Origin: Arcobacteraceae bacterium
GTDB taxonomy: Bacteria; Campylobacterota; Campylobacteria; Campylobacterales; Arcobacteraceae
Direction of reading: 5' to 3'
Length of the DNA stretch: 32,236 nt
NCBI GenBank assembly: GCA_029938215.1
Contig: JAOZVJ010000006.1
Location: 1 to 32,236, forward strand
Of this stretch, positions 8,756-19,139 are shown in pieces (position 1 is the stretch's first letter; the number at the start of each line of letters is the position of its first letter). The translations under genes were made by a program, and so were the position numbers. The notes beneath the pieces are model-generated. The model was not told the origin of the DNA and did not search any database. It saw only the letters and a list, made by a program, of their open reading frames with translations.

Positions 8756-10339
8756 CTAGCTAGACACTTGCGATTGTGCAATTGTCATTTTTAAACTACT
8801 AAATTGAGCTTCCATAGATGCTATCAAGGTACCGTAAGCAGCAAATTGCTCAGCCATAAGCTCGTATTTTTCATCTAATGCTTCAATTTCTTTTTCCAAA
8901 TCCTCATCTAAAGCTGTTTTTCTAGATGTCATATTGTCATCATAATTTGACAACAATCCTTCAAAACCATCAAGTGAATCAGTATATGTATTTAATAGTG
9001 TTGCGAATCCTTTGTTTTCTGGTGTACCTACAAATAGTGACTTTAAATTTTCCAAATCATTAGTAACTGCTGTGTTAAATATTGTTTCATTTATTGATAA
9101 ATAACCAGATGTATCTAAACCAAATCCAAAATTAAACAAATTTAAATCAGAACCAGAACCATAACTATTAAATAGAATATCTTTTATGCTTGATTTTATA
9201 AGTCTAAGTGTTGACTTATCTTGAAGCGAAGAATCTGTAGCATTTAACTCTGCATCAACCAAAGTTATAAATTCATTATATTTTTCTACCATTGCATTAG
9301 TACTAGTTGAAATACCACTCGTATCATTTGTAATCGTTATACTAGAATCTCCAAGAGAATTTGCAGTTATTTTTAAACTTCCTTGAGTTGTGATACTATT
9401 TGATGATACATCATAAGATACGCCATCGATTGTAGCATTTAGATTTTGCGCTTGAACTATTGCACTAGTAAAACCTAAGTCTACACCTGTTTGCGTAGCC
9501 TCAACATCAGCACCATCTGCTCTTGTAATTGTAAGCTTACTATTAACTATTGAAGCATTAAAGTCTGCATGAATATTAATCTCATCAGCCAACATTTCAT
9601 AACTCTTATCTTTAGTTGTAAAATCTACACCATTTAAAGTTATTTTATCTCCAACATCATCCCCACCTACAATTTGACTAGTAGTTGATGAAATAATAGA
9701 AGATTTAATTTCACTATTTATTCCTATATTGACTCCGGTCTGCGTTATAGTCAAAGTATTATCTGTCCCACTATCAGCACTTTTAATCACAAGCCTATAG
9801 CTACTATCACCAACTCGTTCAACAGAAGCATTAAGATTGACATTATTATTTATATCTGTTGCTAAATCTTCATAAGTTTTACCTTCTGTTGAAAAATCAT
9901 AGTCAGTACCACCAATAGTTATAGTGATTTTATCGCCACTATCATTACCACCATCAACTTGCACCTCTTTATCAGAAAAAGTACTTGTCTGATATACATC
10001 TTTTTGAGCAAGTTGAGTTATACTAACTTCTGTAGTACCCTCGACCAAAGCACTCACATCATCAACATCATAATTTACTGCCGTACCAGTTGTAGAAGCA
10101 CTTTTTTGCTCAAAAACATTTGTTGTATTGTCTAATGATAACGATTTAAAACTAGCAATTAGCTCTAAGTTCATCGCTTTAATTTCTAGCATTTTTTCAG
10201 ACTCTGTTGTCCAAGTTTCTATTTTTGTTTCTATAGGAGCAACTGTTGCTTTTCGCTCAGCCGCTTTTAGCTTATCTATTACTTCTTGATTAAGTGAAGC
10301 CGATCCTCCACCTGCAATTCCTAATACACCTTCAGCCAT
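8756..10339 (-). CDS. fliD: Flagellar filament cap protein FliD
   Basis: N-terminal LNQEVIDKLKAAERKATVAPIETKIE; C-terminal MTSRKTALDEDLEKEIEALDEKYELMAEQFAAYGTLIASMEAQFSSLKMTIAQ. Confidence 0.93.
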   Translation of the reverse strand: MAEGVLGIAGGGSASLNQEVIDKLKAAERKATVAPIETKIETWTTESEKMLEIKAMNLELIASFKSLSLDNTTNVFEQKSASTTGTAVNYDVDDVSALVEGTTEVSITQLAQKDVYQTSTFSDKEVQVDGGNDSGDKITITIGGTDYDFSTEGKTYEDLATDINNNVNLNASVERVGDSSYRLVIKSADSGTDNTLTITQTGVNIGINSEIKSSIISSTTSQIVGGDDVGDKITLNGVDFTTKDKSYEMLADEINIHADFNASIVNSKLTITRADGADVEATQTGVDLGFTSAIVQAQNLNATIDGVSYDVSSNSITTQGSLKITANSLGDSSITITNDTSGISTSTNAMVEKYNEFITLVDAELNATDSSLQDKSTLRLIKSSIKDILFNSYGSGSDLNLFNFGFGLDTSGYLSINETIFNTAVTNDLENLKSLFVGTPENKGFATLLNTYTDSLDGFEGLLSNYDDNMTSRKTALDEDLEKEIEALDEKYELMAEQFAAYGTLIASMEAQFSSLKMTIAQSQVSS

Positions 10340-10349
10340 AATACACCTC

Positions 10350-12149
10350 CTACCTTGTCATTCCAAGTATGGTTGCTAACATCTCATCTATCATTGTTAT
10401 CAACTTTGCATTTGCTTCATAAGCAGCCTGATACTTTATAAGATTCATCATCTCTTCATCTTTATCTACTTTTACCATTTTATCATAATTTAATTGTAAA
10501 GATTGTGTTACTGAATCTTGAGTATCTTTTTGAAAATCAATATTTTCTTTATCATCTGAAACTCTTACTCTTAAAGTTTGATTATATTTTGAAAAAGAAG
10601 TCAAATTTCCACCTGTGCCATCTATATCAATATCTGTCTTCCACTGCAATGTTGCCAAATAATCCAAATTACTCTGATCTAAACCAGCAACAATACCGTC
10701 GTTGAAAACCAATGTGTCCACACTACTTCCAGAAAACAATCCAACATCAACTCTATTAGCATTATTGGCATGCACATCCACAGCTTTCACGCCATATACA
10801 TAAGTTCCATCATTGTTGTCTATATATGATGAAGACATATCAGATAAAGCAGCAGCTAATTGATCTAATTTTTCTTTATATACAGCAAAATTATTATCTA
10901 TAGAAGCTGTATTTAGACTATCAAGCATTGGTTTTAGTTTGCCAGATTTCAAAGTAAGCTCTTTATCAAATATCTCAATATGAATATCATCAACACCATC
11001 AACACTTGAATTTGTATTTTTATTAACCTCAACTATAGCTGTTGTTGCATTTGTATCTTCTACTATAATTCTTCCAGAAAATTGTCCTTTATCGCCATCT
11101 ATTTTAGATTCTATTACTAAGTAATGATCCGTAGTTGTCGGTGTCATTTCTACTTTGTTTCCACTATCATCAAGAGTATATTGACCATTGTGTGCTGTTA
11201 CTTTATCGGAAATATCAGAACTATTATTTATTTTATAAACTAATGCCTGAATTACATTACTGCTATTTACTGCACCAAATCCAGTAATATTTTCTCCATG
11301 CGTAACAGAAATTGAATTCGTATTATCTACTTTATATGTTACTTTATCGCCAGCATCTACCCAAGTTGCTTCAACCAAATTACTTACACCTACATTATCT
11401 GCGTATATGTCTTTTTGAGGAATATAATCTGTTACAACATTTAATGAGTGAATATTATTTTCAAACCTAACAGCTGTTGTACCACTTATTTTTAATTCGT
11501 AATTATCTGTTCTATTTATATCAATATCTATATATTTAGCAAGTTCTTGTTCTAGCTGATCTCTCTTATCTAATAAATCATTAGATTTTACAGAAGCAAT
11601 TGAAAGCTGATAATTAACATTACCAATGTCATGCAAAAGTGAATTTAACTCTGTAATATTATCTGTTACAGAATTTTTAGAAATAACTTCTCTATCTTCA
11701 ATAGATGAATATAAAGTTTTTAAGTCATCAACTATAATTGTCCCAGCATTTCGTAGATTATTTTTATAAATCTCATTGCTCGGACTTGATCTTAAATCTT
11801 CAATTGATTGAAAATATCTATCCAAGTCAGCCGAAAAGCCACTATCTTCTGTTTCATAAAAAATCGATTCTATATCAGAAAGCATTGTTGATAGCTCATC
11901 GTATTGTGACTGCTTACTCATTTGCGTTGTTAAGTTATCATACATATACACATTTGTAACTCGTTCCGTATCACCTACAAGAACACCTCGACCAGTAAGT
12001 CTTGCATCCACATGCGAAGCTTCCGAAACGCCAACAACTCTTTTTTTATACCCAGGAGTATTTTCATTTGCTATGTTATTCATCACATTTGAAACTTGCT
12101 CTTTAGCTGCTAATAATCCTGATGCTGCTACATTAATCGTATTTAACAC
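10350..12149 (-). CDS. flgK: Flagellar hook-associated protein FlgK
   Basis: MLNTINVAASGLLAAKEQVSNVMNNIANENTPGYKKRVV...; C-terminal MMNLIKYQAAYEANAKLITMIDEMLATILGM. Confidence 0.94.
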   Translation of the reverse strand: MLNTINVAASGLLAAKEQVSNVMNNIANENTPGYKKRVVGVSEASHVDARLTGRGVLVGDTERVTNVYMYDNLTTQMSKQSQYDELSTMLSDIESIFYETEDSGFSADLDRYFQSIEDLRSSPSNEIYKNNLRNAGTIIVDDLKTLYSSIEDREVISKNSVTDNITELNSLLHDIGNVNYQLSIASVKSNDLLDKRDQLEQELAKYIDIDINRTDNYELKISGTTAVRFENNIHSLNVVTDYIPQKDIYADNVGVSNLVEATWVDAGDKVTYKVDNTNSISVTHGENITGFGAVNSSNVIQALVYKINNSSDISDKVTAHNGQYTLDDSGNKVEMTPTTTDHYLVIESKIDGDKGQFSGRIIVEDTNATTAIVEVNKNTNSSVDGVDDIHIEIFDKELTLKSGKLKPMLDSLNTASIDNNFAVYKEKLDQLAAALSDMSSSYIDNNDGTYVYGVKAVDVHANNANRVDVGLFSGSSVDTLVFNDGIVAGLDQSNLDYLATLQWKTDIDIDGTGGNLTSFSKYNQTLRVRVSDDKENIDFQKDTQDSVTQSLQLNYDKMVKVDKDEEMMNLIKYQAAYEANAKLITMIDEMLATILGMTR

Positions 12150-12202
12150 TAAAAACTCCTTTTATTATTATACATTTTACTACTACAATTCTTAAAATTA
12201 GA

Positions 12203-12910
12203 TTAAAATGGCCAAATTGTTTCTAAGGCTTTTGTTCCCCAAGACTTACGCAATCCACTTTCTTCTTCACCTTCTTTTTCATATAAAATTTTTAAATTTG
12301 CTAATTGATGAGAATATACAGTATTCTCAGGCGTTATATCATAAGGACGAATTACTCCACTTATAGCTATAAGTTGTTTTTGTCCATCTATTAACATCTC
12401 TTTTGAGCCTTTTACAAAATAATTTCCATTTTGATATGTTTGTTCAATAATAACTGAGATTGTAGTGGTAAATTTTTCATCTACTTTTGAAGTACTAGAA
12501 CCTGCAAATTTATTTGCTGTAGTTGCTCCAAAACCAATTCCAAAAGTTTTATTAAAATTACCTATATTTTTCTGTGCACCATGTGACGGAGTAATACCCG
12601 TCATTGGAGTTATCACGCCACCACCTAAAGATGTTGTTGTGTCTTTTGTTATATCTCTCGAGCCTTTAGAATCATTTTTAAGTGTTTCTTGAACTATGAC
12701 TTGAAGTATGTCTCCAATTTGTAAGTCTTTTTTATCCGCAAACAAAGATGCCCCTTGTCTTGAATAAAGCGACCCTTTCTTTTTCTTTACAACTACTGCT
12801 TTTTTTGGTACTTGTATTTTTGATTTTGTATCCATATTAATATTAATTGAAGGCTGGGAACATCCTATAAATAAACTTATAAAAATTAATATTAAAATAT
12901 TATACTTCAT
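12203..12910 (-). CDS. flgH: Flagellar L-ring protein FlgH
   Basis: Lipoprotein signal ISLFIGC; GSLYSRQGASLFADKKDLQIGDILQVIVQETLKN; KFTTTISVIIEQTYQNGNYFVKGSKEMLIDGQKQLIAISGVIRPYDI. Confidence 0.92.
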   Translation of the reverse strand: MKYNILILIFISLFIGCSQPSININMDTKSKIQVPKKAVVVKKKKGSLYSRQGASLFADKKDLQIGDILQVIVQETLKNDSKGSRDITKDTTTSLGGGVITPMTGITPSHGAQKNIGNFNKTFGIGFGATTANKFAGSSTSKVDEKFTTTISVIIEQTYQNGNYFVKGSKEMLIDGQKQLIAISGVIRPYDITPENTVYSHQLANLKILYEKEGEEESGLRKSWGTKALETIWPF

Positions 12911-13322
12911 ACTTACTCTCAACTATAAATTTCAAATCAATTGCAATTTTAATATCTGCAACAGTCTGTTTCATCATTGCCCTAACCCCATACCGAACCA
13001 ACAAAGGCTCTATATCTGTATCATAATCACATACAATAAATAATTTTTTTTCAAAAATTCCTATTTTTCTAATATTTTCTTGTCCAAGTAAATTTACTGC
13101 CATTTCTGCTTCTTTGTAAATTAATTTTTCTAATTTTTTGGCTAATTTTAATTTCTTATTTTCATTTTTTATATCAAGTTTTTTAACAAGATTTTTATTT
13201 TGTGTTTGAAATTTATTACTCATATGCGCATAGTAAGCGAAAAACATAGCAATAAGACCAACCATACTAAGTACTTTTATGGCTATTTTTTTATAATTTT
13301 TACCTTTAACTACTAAAATCAT
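12900..13322 (-). CDS. Hypothetical single-pass membrane protein in flagellar operon
   Basis: Open frame between fliL and flgH on the same strand with an N-terminal TM segment (VLSMVGLIAMFFAYYA); no family recognised. Confidence 0.7.
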   Translation of the reverse strand: MILVVKGKNYKKIAIKVLSMVGLIAMFFAYYAHMSNKFQTQNKNLVKKLDIKNENKKLKLAKKLEKLIYKEAEMAVNLLGQENIRKIGIFEKKLFIVCDYDTDIEPLLVRYGVRAMMKQTVADIKIAIDLKFIVESKYEV

Positions 13323-13340
13323 ATACTAATAAAATCCTTT

Positions 13341-13892
13341 TTATTTAATAACAAAAGATGTAAAAAATAATCTTTTTACATTATTGCGTTTTATATCTTC
13401 ATTTGATGCCGTTGCTTCGTTCACAATAGCATTTATCTCTTTCAACATTTCTTCTTTTAACAATGCCTTTCCTCCAACTGTCAAAAGTTCTTCGCTTGAT
13501 CTTGAACTAATTTGTGCAATTACAGCATCTATTATTTCAGCATTATTTGCTTCCACTATAGCTTCTATCGTCACTTCTGAACTTTTTATAGCAAAAGATA
13601 ATTTCATAAGCTTTTCTCTACCTTTTGCATTTGTAATATTTAAAACAAGATCTTCTATTTTTGCTATAAAAGTTTGGTTTTCTGAAGATTTTTCTTCTGT
13701 TTTTTCATCTTTTGCGGTATCGTTAGCAGATGTCACTTGAGCATTTGCATCTTTTGTATAAACAAAATAACCTATAGCACCAACAGCACCAATAAGCAGA
13801 ACTATCAAAGCTATCAAAACTATCATTAAGGTATTTTTGCCACCTTGTTTTTTTTCAGTTGCTTCTTCTTTTTTTACTTCTTCATCGGCCAT
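13341..13892 (-). CDS. fliL: Flagellar basal body-associated protein FliL
   Basis: Single TM, then FIAKIEDLVLNITNAKGREKLMKLSFAIKSS...IIDAVIAQISSRSSEELLTVGGKALLKEEMLKEINAIV...VKRLFFTSFVIK. Confidence 0.92.
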   Translation of the reverse strand: MADEEVKKEEATEKKQGGKNTLMIVLIALIVLLIGAVGAIGYFVYTKDANAQVTSANDTAKDEKTEEKSSENQTFIAKIEDLVLNITNAKGREKLMKLSFAIKSSEVTIEAIVEANNAEIIDAVIAQISSRSSEELLTVGGKALLKEEMLKEINAIVNEATASNEDIKRNNVKRLFFTSFVIK

Positions 13893-14392
13893 TATTTCGT
13901 CCCTTTCTTTTCATATTCATAATCTTTCATCTTTGTCATCAAAATTGTTTTTGTCGGTACATCGAATTTTTTTAAAAGCACCAAAACTCTTTTTTGTTTT
14001 AATCTTATCATAATATCAAATACTTCATTAATTTTACCATCTGAAACCATTTTATTAAAAATATCAAGTACCACTTTTACTTTCATTTTATCATACATAA
14101 CTATTGCTCTGCTTTTTATAACTCTATTTATTTCATCTAAAATTTTTTGATTTTCAAGTTTAACTTTTTCTATAGTTTTTTTATCTGCCTCAATATTACT
14201 TAAAATATTTTCTAATTCTTTTTTTTGTTTTTTATATTGATTTTCTTTTTTATTATAAAATTCATCTAATTCTTGTTTTACTAGCTCAAGCTCTTGCTTT
14301 TCTTTATAAAATTCGCCCTCTTCCATAACAGAAGCATTAAGTGATGAAAAATGAAAAATGAAAAGCGAAAAACAAATTATAATTATTTTCAT
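13892..14392 (-). CDS. MotE-like (MgtE N-domain-like) periplasmic coiled-coil flagellar protein
   Basis: Signal peptide, coiled coil, and C-terminal MYDKMKVKVVLDIFNKMVSDGKINEVFDIMIRLKQKRVLVLLKKFD. Confidence 0.65.
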   Translation of the reverse strand: MKIIIICFSLFIFHFSSLNASVMEEGEFYKEKQELELVKQELDEFYNKKENQYKKQKKELENILSNIEADKKTIEKVKLENQKILDEINRVIKSRAIVMYDKMKVKVVLDIFNKMVSDGKINEVFDIMIRLKQKRVLVLLKKFDVPTKTILMTKMKDYEYEKKGTK

Positions 14393-14393
14393 T

Positions 14394-14798
14394 TTAGCTT
14401 ACTTTCCATTTTGCTTGTATATATTCAGCTGCTGCCTCTTCTTCAGCTTTTATAGTTTTTTTAAATTTCTCTTTTGCCTGCTTTTCTTTTATATATTTAA
14501 ATTGTTCTGTTTCTTTATTTAATTCTATTAAAATCTTATTGTGCTTTTCGACCTCGTTTAGAAGTTGCGATTTTCTTTGATTTAATTTAACTATATGATT
14601 TTTCATAGTATTTTTATGAATTGCTAAAATTTTAAAATCATTTATTGCCCCTATTGCCTGAACTGTCGCAGTTGAAATACTTTTATGTGTATTTTCTACC
14701 TCTTCATCAATAGATGCAATACTGGATAACAATTGTTGCTTTTGAAGAATTTGCTGATTGGTTTGTAATCTTTTAAGATTATATAATTTATTTATCAT
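14394..14798 (-). CDS. FliJ-like flagellar export coiled-coil protein
   Basis: All-helical ~134-aa protein at the fliJ-type position beside fliQ and the motE-like gene. Confidence 0.55.
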   Translation of the reverse strand: MINKLYNLKRLQTNQQILQKQQLLSSIASIDEEVENTHKSISTATVQAIGAINDFKILAIHKNTMKNHIVKLNQRKSQLLNEVEKHNKILIELNKETEQFKYIKEKQAKEKFKKTIKAEEEAAAEYIQAKWKVS

Positions 14799-15062
14799 TT
14801 ACTGCCTACCAAAAGTTAGGATAATATCCCAAAGTTCTAAAGTATATGCTTCTACATTATCTCCTATCCACGGCAATGAAATCACTATAAATATCGATAC
14901 AATTATAACTTTTGGTACAAAAGATAATGAAGCATCACTAATCTGCGTAACCGCTTGAAATACACTTATTAATACACCTATTACCATACTAACAATAAGT
15001 GATGGCAATCCTAATAGTAAAATGATTTTTACAGTATTTTGCGATATATACATTAAATCCAT
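14799..15062 (-). CDS. fliQ: Flagellar export apparatus protein FliQ
   Basis: 87 aa with two TM helices; LPSLIVSMVIGVLISVFQAVTQISDASLSFVPKVIIV is the FliQ signature. Confidence 0.94.
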   Translation of the reverse strand: MDLMYISQNTVKIILLLGLPSLIVSMVIGVLISVFQAVTQISDASLSFVPKVIIVSIFIVISLPWIGDNVEAYTLELWDIILTFGRQ

Positions 15063-15063
15063 A

Positions 15064-15759
15064 TTAACTCTTAACTTTTATAGAAATCTCCAGCGTTTTA
15101 TTATCCATAAGTTGCTCTAGCAATGTAGTAATATTACTCATATTTAAAGAATCGACCTCTATCGTATGATTTTGTTTTATTTCATCTTTTGATTCTGCTG
15201 ATGATACTTTTATTGTACTGCCATCAGAGGTAACATCTATTCCATCCATCCCAGACAATGCATCTACAATATCTTCTTCACTTATTTCATCTAATTGCGT
15301 TAATTCTGCCATAATATCCCCTGCTTTATTTTTTTTGATTAGCTCATCGTTTTTTTCATCTATCTTTTCAATATCAATTGTATCGTTTGTCTTATTTTTA
15401 AAATCATTTTGCTCTAATTCCAATGCTTTAATTTTCATAATTATATGTTTTGAAATATCTGAAATATCATCAACACAAACATCACCAACACCATATTCTT
15501 CTAAAAATTCTTTTTCAATACCATCTTCTGGTTTTAAAAATTTTATTGTTTTATTGAAAAAATTTTTTGTTATTATTTTCTCATGGTCTATAAGAAACAT
15601 ATCTCTAGGATTTGACAAAACAGCTTCTTTTAATATTGCTGGCGAATTAATATTAATAATTTCACCAATACCATCAAGTCTATGCTCAATGCTATCCTTT
15701 TTTAAAATTTTAGAAATCTTCTTTTTAAAAGATTTATTGCCATAAATATAAATGTTCAA
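15064..15759 (-). CDS. Uncharacterised protein of the flagellar operon with N-terminal receiver-like fold
   Basis: Alternating strand/helix N-terminus (MNIYIYGNKSFKKKISKIL...DMFLIDHEKIITKNFF) then acidic linker; upstream of fliQ with 1-nt gap. Confidence 0.6.
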   Translation of the reverse strand: MNIYIYGNKSFKKKISKILKKDSIEHRLDGIGEIININSPAILKEAVLSNPRDMFLIDHEKIITKNFFNKTIKFLKPEDGIEKEFLEEYGVGDVCVDDISDISKHIIMKIKALELEQNDFKNKTNDTIDIEKIDEKNDELIKKNKAGDIMAELTQLDEISEEDIVDALSGMDGIDVTSDGSTIKVSSAESKDEIKQNHTIEVDSLNMSNITTLLEQLMDNKTLEISIKVKS

Positions 15760-15852
15760 AAAAAACCTTCAATTAATTTTCACTTATTATACCACTTTTT
15801 ATGAAATTTTAGATAAAATAGCAGATATTAATAATTTTTAGGAAATCTATAT

Positions 15853-16905
15853 TTGAAAAAAGTTTTATTGTTTTGTATTTTTTTAAATGTTATTTATGGT
15901 CAAACAATTAAAGACATCTCAAATATTGTTGGGATTAGAGACAATCAGCTTCTTGGTTATGGCTTAGTTGTTGGTCTTTCTGGCACTGGCGATAAAAGTA
16001 AATTTACAATGCAATCATTACAAAATCTACTAAGAAACTCTTACATAAAAATTCCAGCAACTTCAATTAAATCAAAAAATGTAGCAACTGTTATGGTAAC
16101 AGCTATTTTGCCACCATTTTCAAGACAAGGCGATAAAATAAAAATAGAAGTATCATCAATTGGAGATGCAAAATCAATAGATAAAGGAAAATTACTTTTA
16201 ACTCAGTTAAAAGGAATTGATGGTCAAGTTTATGCGATAGGACAAGGCACTGTCGTAGGAAGCACAGATAATCCAACTACTGGATATATTTATGATGGAG
16301 CCAATATTGAAAATGAGATTGACTTTTCTTTAAAAGATGAACAAGATATAACAATAAGCTTATTAAAACAAAATGCACAAAATGCTAGCATGATAGAGAA
16401 AAAAATAAATAAAAAATTTAATAAAAGTATAGCACAAGCAATTGACACAAGAACCATCGAAGTTCTTAAACCTACAAACATATCTATGATTACTTTTATA
16501 GCAACAATTCAAAATATAAAAATAAATTCAAACTTTAAAAAGAAAATTATTATAGATATAGCAAAAGGAATGGTTGTCGCAGGCGCTGATATTATTGTAA
16601 AACCAGTAACCGTATCTAGAGAAAACTTTACTCTAAGAATAAAAAATACGAATTTATCTAACGAAGATTGGAAAAATCCAGTATCAAATCAAGGTATGGA
16701 TATAGGAGATGATGCCAAAATTGGAAACAAACCAGTACAAATAAATTTAAATAATGCTTTGATAAATACAAAATCCTTGCCAACCATATCTGATTTAATG
16801 CGAGCTATGAAACTTATGAAACTAAATATTCAAGATATTATAGAAACTATTGAGCTTCTTAAAAACCTTGGCGCAATAGATGCCGAAATTGAGATAATGA
16901 GATAA
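15853..16905 (+). CDS. flgI: Flagellar P-ring protein FlgI (TTG start)
   Basis: IKDISNIVGIRDNQLLGYGLVVGLSGTGDK...FTMQSLQNLLRN...KNVATVMVTAILPPFSRQGDKI...LNNALINTKSLPTISDLMRAMKLMKLNIQDIIETIELLKNLGAIDAEIEIM. Confidence 0.95.
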   Translation: MKKVLLFCIFLNVIYGQTIKDISNIVGIRDNQLLGYGLVVGLSGTGDKSKFTMQSLQNLLRNSYIKIPATSIKSKNVATVMVTAILPPFSRQGDKIKIEVSSIGDAKSIDKGKLLLTQLKGIDGQVYAIGQGTVVGSTDNPTTGYIYDGANIENEIDFSLKDEQDITISLLKQNAQNASMIEKKINKKFNKSIAQAIDTRTIEVLKPTNISMITFIATIQNIKINSNFKKKIIIDIAKGMVVAGADIIVKPVTVSRENFTLRIKNTNLSNEDWKNPVSNQGMDIGDDAKIGNKPVQINLNNALINTKSLPTISDLMRAMKLMKLNIQDIIETIELLKNLGAIDAEIEIMR

Positions 16906-16906
16906 T

Positions 16907-18010
16907 ATGGCAGAATTTTTAAGTCAAGATGAAATTGATGCACTTTTAGACATAGCAGAAGATGGAGAAGATCTTGATGCAGCGGAGGAAGATTCAACTT
17001 CCATAGCTAAAGAAAAAAGCTATACGATTTATGATTTTAAAAAACCAAATAGAATTTCAGCAGACCAAATGAAAGCATTTAATGCTTTACATGACAAGAT
17101 GCTTCGTACAACAATCACTGATCTTTCTGCAATGCTTAGAAAAATAGTAGATATTAAAATATACAGTATAGAGCAGATGACCTACGGAGAATTTATACTT
17201 TCAATCCCTCAAGTTACAAGTCTAAACACACTTTCGCTAAAACCACTAGAAGGAAGAATGGTAATAGAATGCAACCCTGGCATTAGTCATAAAATAATCG
17301 CAGAACTTCTTGGCAACGGAGGAAGTACCCTTAGCAATACGGAAAGAGAATTAACAGAAATAGAAATAAATGTATTTGAACATTTTTATCAACTAATTGT
17401 AAATCATATGAAAATAGCATGGGAAGATGTATCTACAATAAATTATAAAATAGAAACTAGAGAAACAAATGCAAATGCTATCCAAATTATTTCTGATCAT
17501 GAAATTATCTTATTGGTTGTACTTGAGATTACAATAGAAGACGAAAGTGGATTTTTATCAATATGCTATCCTATTACATATATTGAACCATTGCTAGATA
17601 AAATTGTTGAAAAAATATTTGCTGAAGGTAGAAATAAAAAAATAAGTAAGAAAAAAGACATCAATGCCTTAATATCTGGTGCAAAAATGAAAATTGAAAC
17701 AATGATGGCAGAAACGGATTTAACAATACAGCAACTCTTAAGTTTAAAAAAAGGCGATACTATAGTGTTTAGCAAAAATGCCATAAGTGCCTCTTCAAAA
17801 ATTTATGTAAACAACAAAGAAAAATTTGCTGGCATTTCAGGAGCATCAAACAACAGAAAAGCAGTACAAATAAGAAATAATATTGACCATGAAAAACTAG
17901 AAACATTGACAGAATTAAAAACACTAAGAGAAAACAGAGAAACAACACAAAAAGAAGCAACTGAAGCAATAGCTAGATTGCTTAACACAAAAGAAGAGTT
18001 TACGAAATGA
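16907..18010 (+). CDS. fliM: Flagellar motor switch protein FliM
   Basis: [53 protein letters not shown]...[24 protein letters not shown]. Confidence 0.95.
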   Translation: MAEFLSQDEIDALLDIAEDGEDLDAAEEDSTSIAKEKSYTIYDFKKPNRISADQMKAFNALHDKMLRTTITDLSAMLRKIVDIKIYSIEQMTYGEFILSIPQVTSLNTLSLKPLEGRMVIECNPGISHKIIAELLGNGGSTLSNTERELTEIEINVFEHFYQLIVNHMKIAWEDVSTINYKIETRETNANAIQIISDHEIILLVVLEITIEDESGFLSICYPITYIEPLLDKIVEKIFAEGRNKKISKKKDINALISGAKMKIETMMAETDLTIQQLLSLKKGDTIVFSKNAISASSKIYVNNKEKFAGISGASNNRKAVQIRNNIDHEKLETLTELKTLRENRETTQKEATEAIARLLNTKEEFTK

Positions 18011-18017
18011 TTCTATC

Positions 18018-19073
18018 TTGAACGAAATAGTTATTAAAAATAGAAAAATTGGCACAAATCATCTTCCTTTAGTAATAGTTGAAATTGGAATAAATCACGA
18101 AGGTAGCTTGCAAACTGCTTTTGAAATGGTAAATGCAGCAAAAAAAAATGGTGCAGAAATCATTAAACATCAAACGCACATAGTTGAAGACGAAATGAGT
18201 AAAGAGGCTAAAAAAGTAATTCCCGGTAATGCAAATGTATCTATTTATGAAATTATGAAAAGATGTTCTTTGAGTGAGAAAGAAGAGATAAAACTAAAGA
18301 AATATGTGGAATCAAAAGGTATGATATTTATAAGCACACCATTTTCCCGAGCAGCGGCCAATAGACTTGAAAGAATGGGAGTAAGTGCATACAAAATTGG
18401 TTCTGGTGAATGCAATAATTATCCTTTAATTGAACATATTGCATCTTTTGGTAAACCTATGATTGTAAGTACTGGTATGAATGATATCAAATCTATCAAA
18501 AAAACAGTTGCTATACTTGAAAAATATAATATTCAATATGCACTACTACATACTACAAATCTTTATCCTACTCCATCACATTTGGTAAGATTAGGTGCTA
18601 TGAAAGAGTTACAAAAAGAATTTCCAAATGCTGTAATTGGATTATCCGACCACACCACTTCAAACTTGGCATGTTTTGGTGCTATAGCATTGGGTGCTTC
18701 AATATTAGAAAGACATTTTACCGATAGTATGGATAGAAGTGGTCCAGATATTATAAATTCAATGGATCCAATAGCTTTGAAAGAATTGATACAAGGAAGC
18801 AAAGAGATAGCCAAAATGAGGGGCGGTAAAAAAGAAGCTGCAAAAGAGGAGCAAATAACTATAGATTTTGCATTTGCTACCATTGTAACGATAAAACCTG
18901 TTCAAAAAGGTGAAAAATTTACAAAAGAAAATATTTGGGTAAAACGACCAGGCACTGGAGAACTAAAAGCAGATAAGTACAATGATATTTTAGGCAAAGT
19001 GGCTACTAACACTATTGGCAATGATACTCATTTAAAGCTAAGCGACATACAAAAGATTTATGGCAATGAATAG
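18018..19073 (+). CDS. neuB: Nonulosonic acid synthase (sialic/legionaminic-acid synthase family) with SAF domain, TTG start
   Basis: [95 protein letters not shown]-terminal SAF-like segment. Confidence 0.9.
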   Translation: MNEIVIKNRKIGTNHLPLVIVEIGINHEGSLQTAFEMVNAAKKNGAEIIKHQTHIVEDEMSKEAKKVIPGNANVSIYEIMKRCSLSEKEEIKLKKYVESKGMIFISTPFSRAAANRLERMGVSAYKIGSGECNNYPLIEHIASFGKPMIVSTGMNDIKSIKKTVAILEKYNIQYALLHTTNLYPTPSHLVRLGAMKELQKEFPNAVIGLSDHTTSNLACFGAIALGASILERHFTDSMDRSGPDIINSMDPIALKELIQGSKEIAKMRGGKKEAAKEEQITIDFAFATIVTIKPVQKGEKFTKENIWVKRPGTGELKADKYNDILGKVATNTIGNDTHLKLSDIQKIYGNE

Positions 19074-19139
19074 TATTAATTTTATTCAAAAATCATACAA
19101 AATAAAGCAAAATATTATTATTTATGATGGATTTATATT

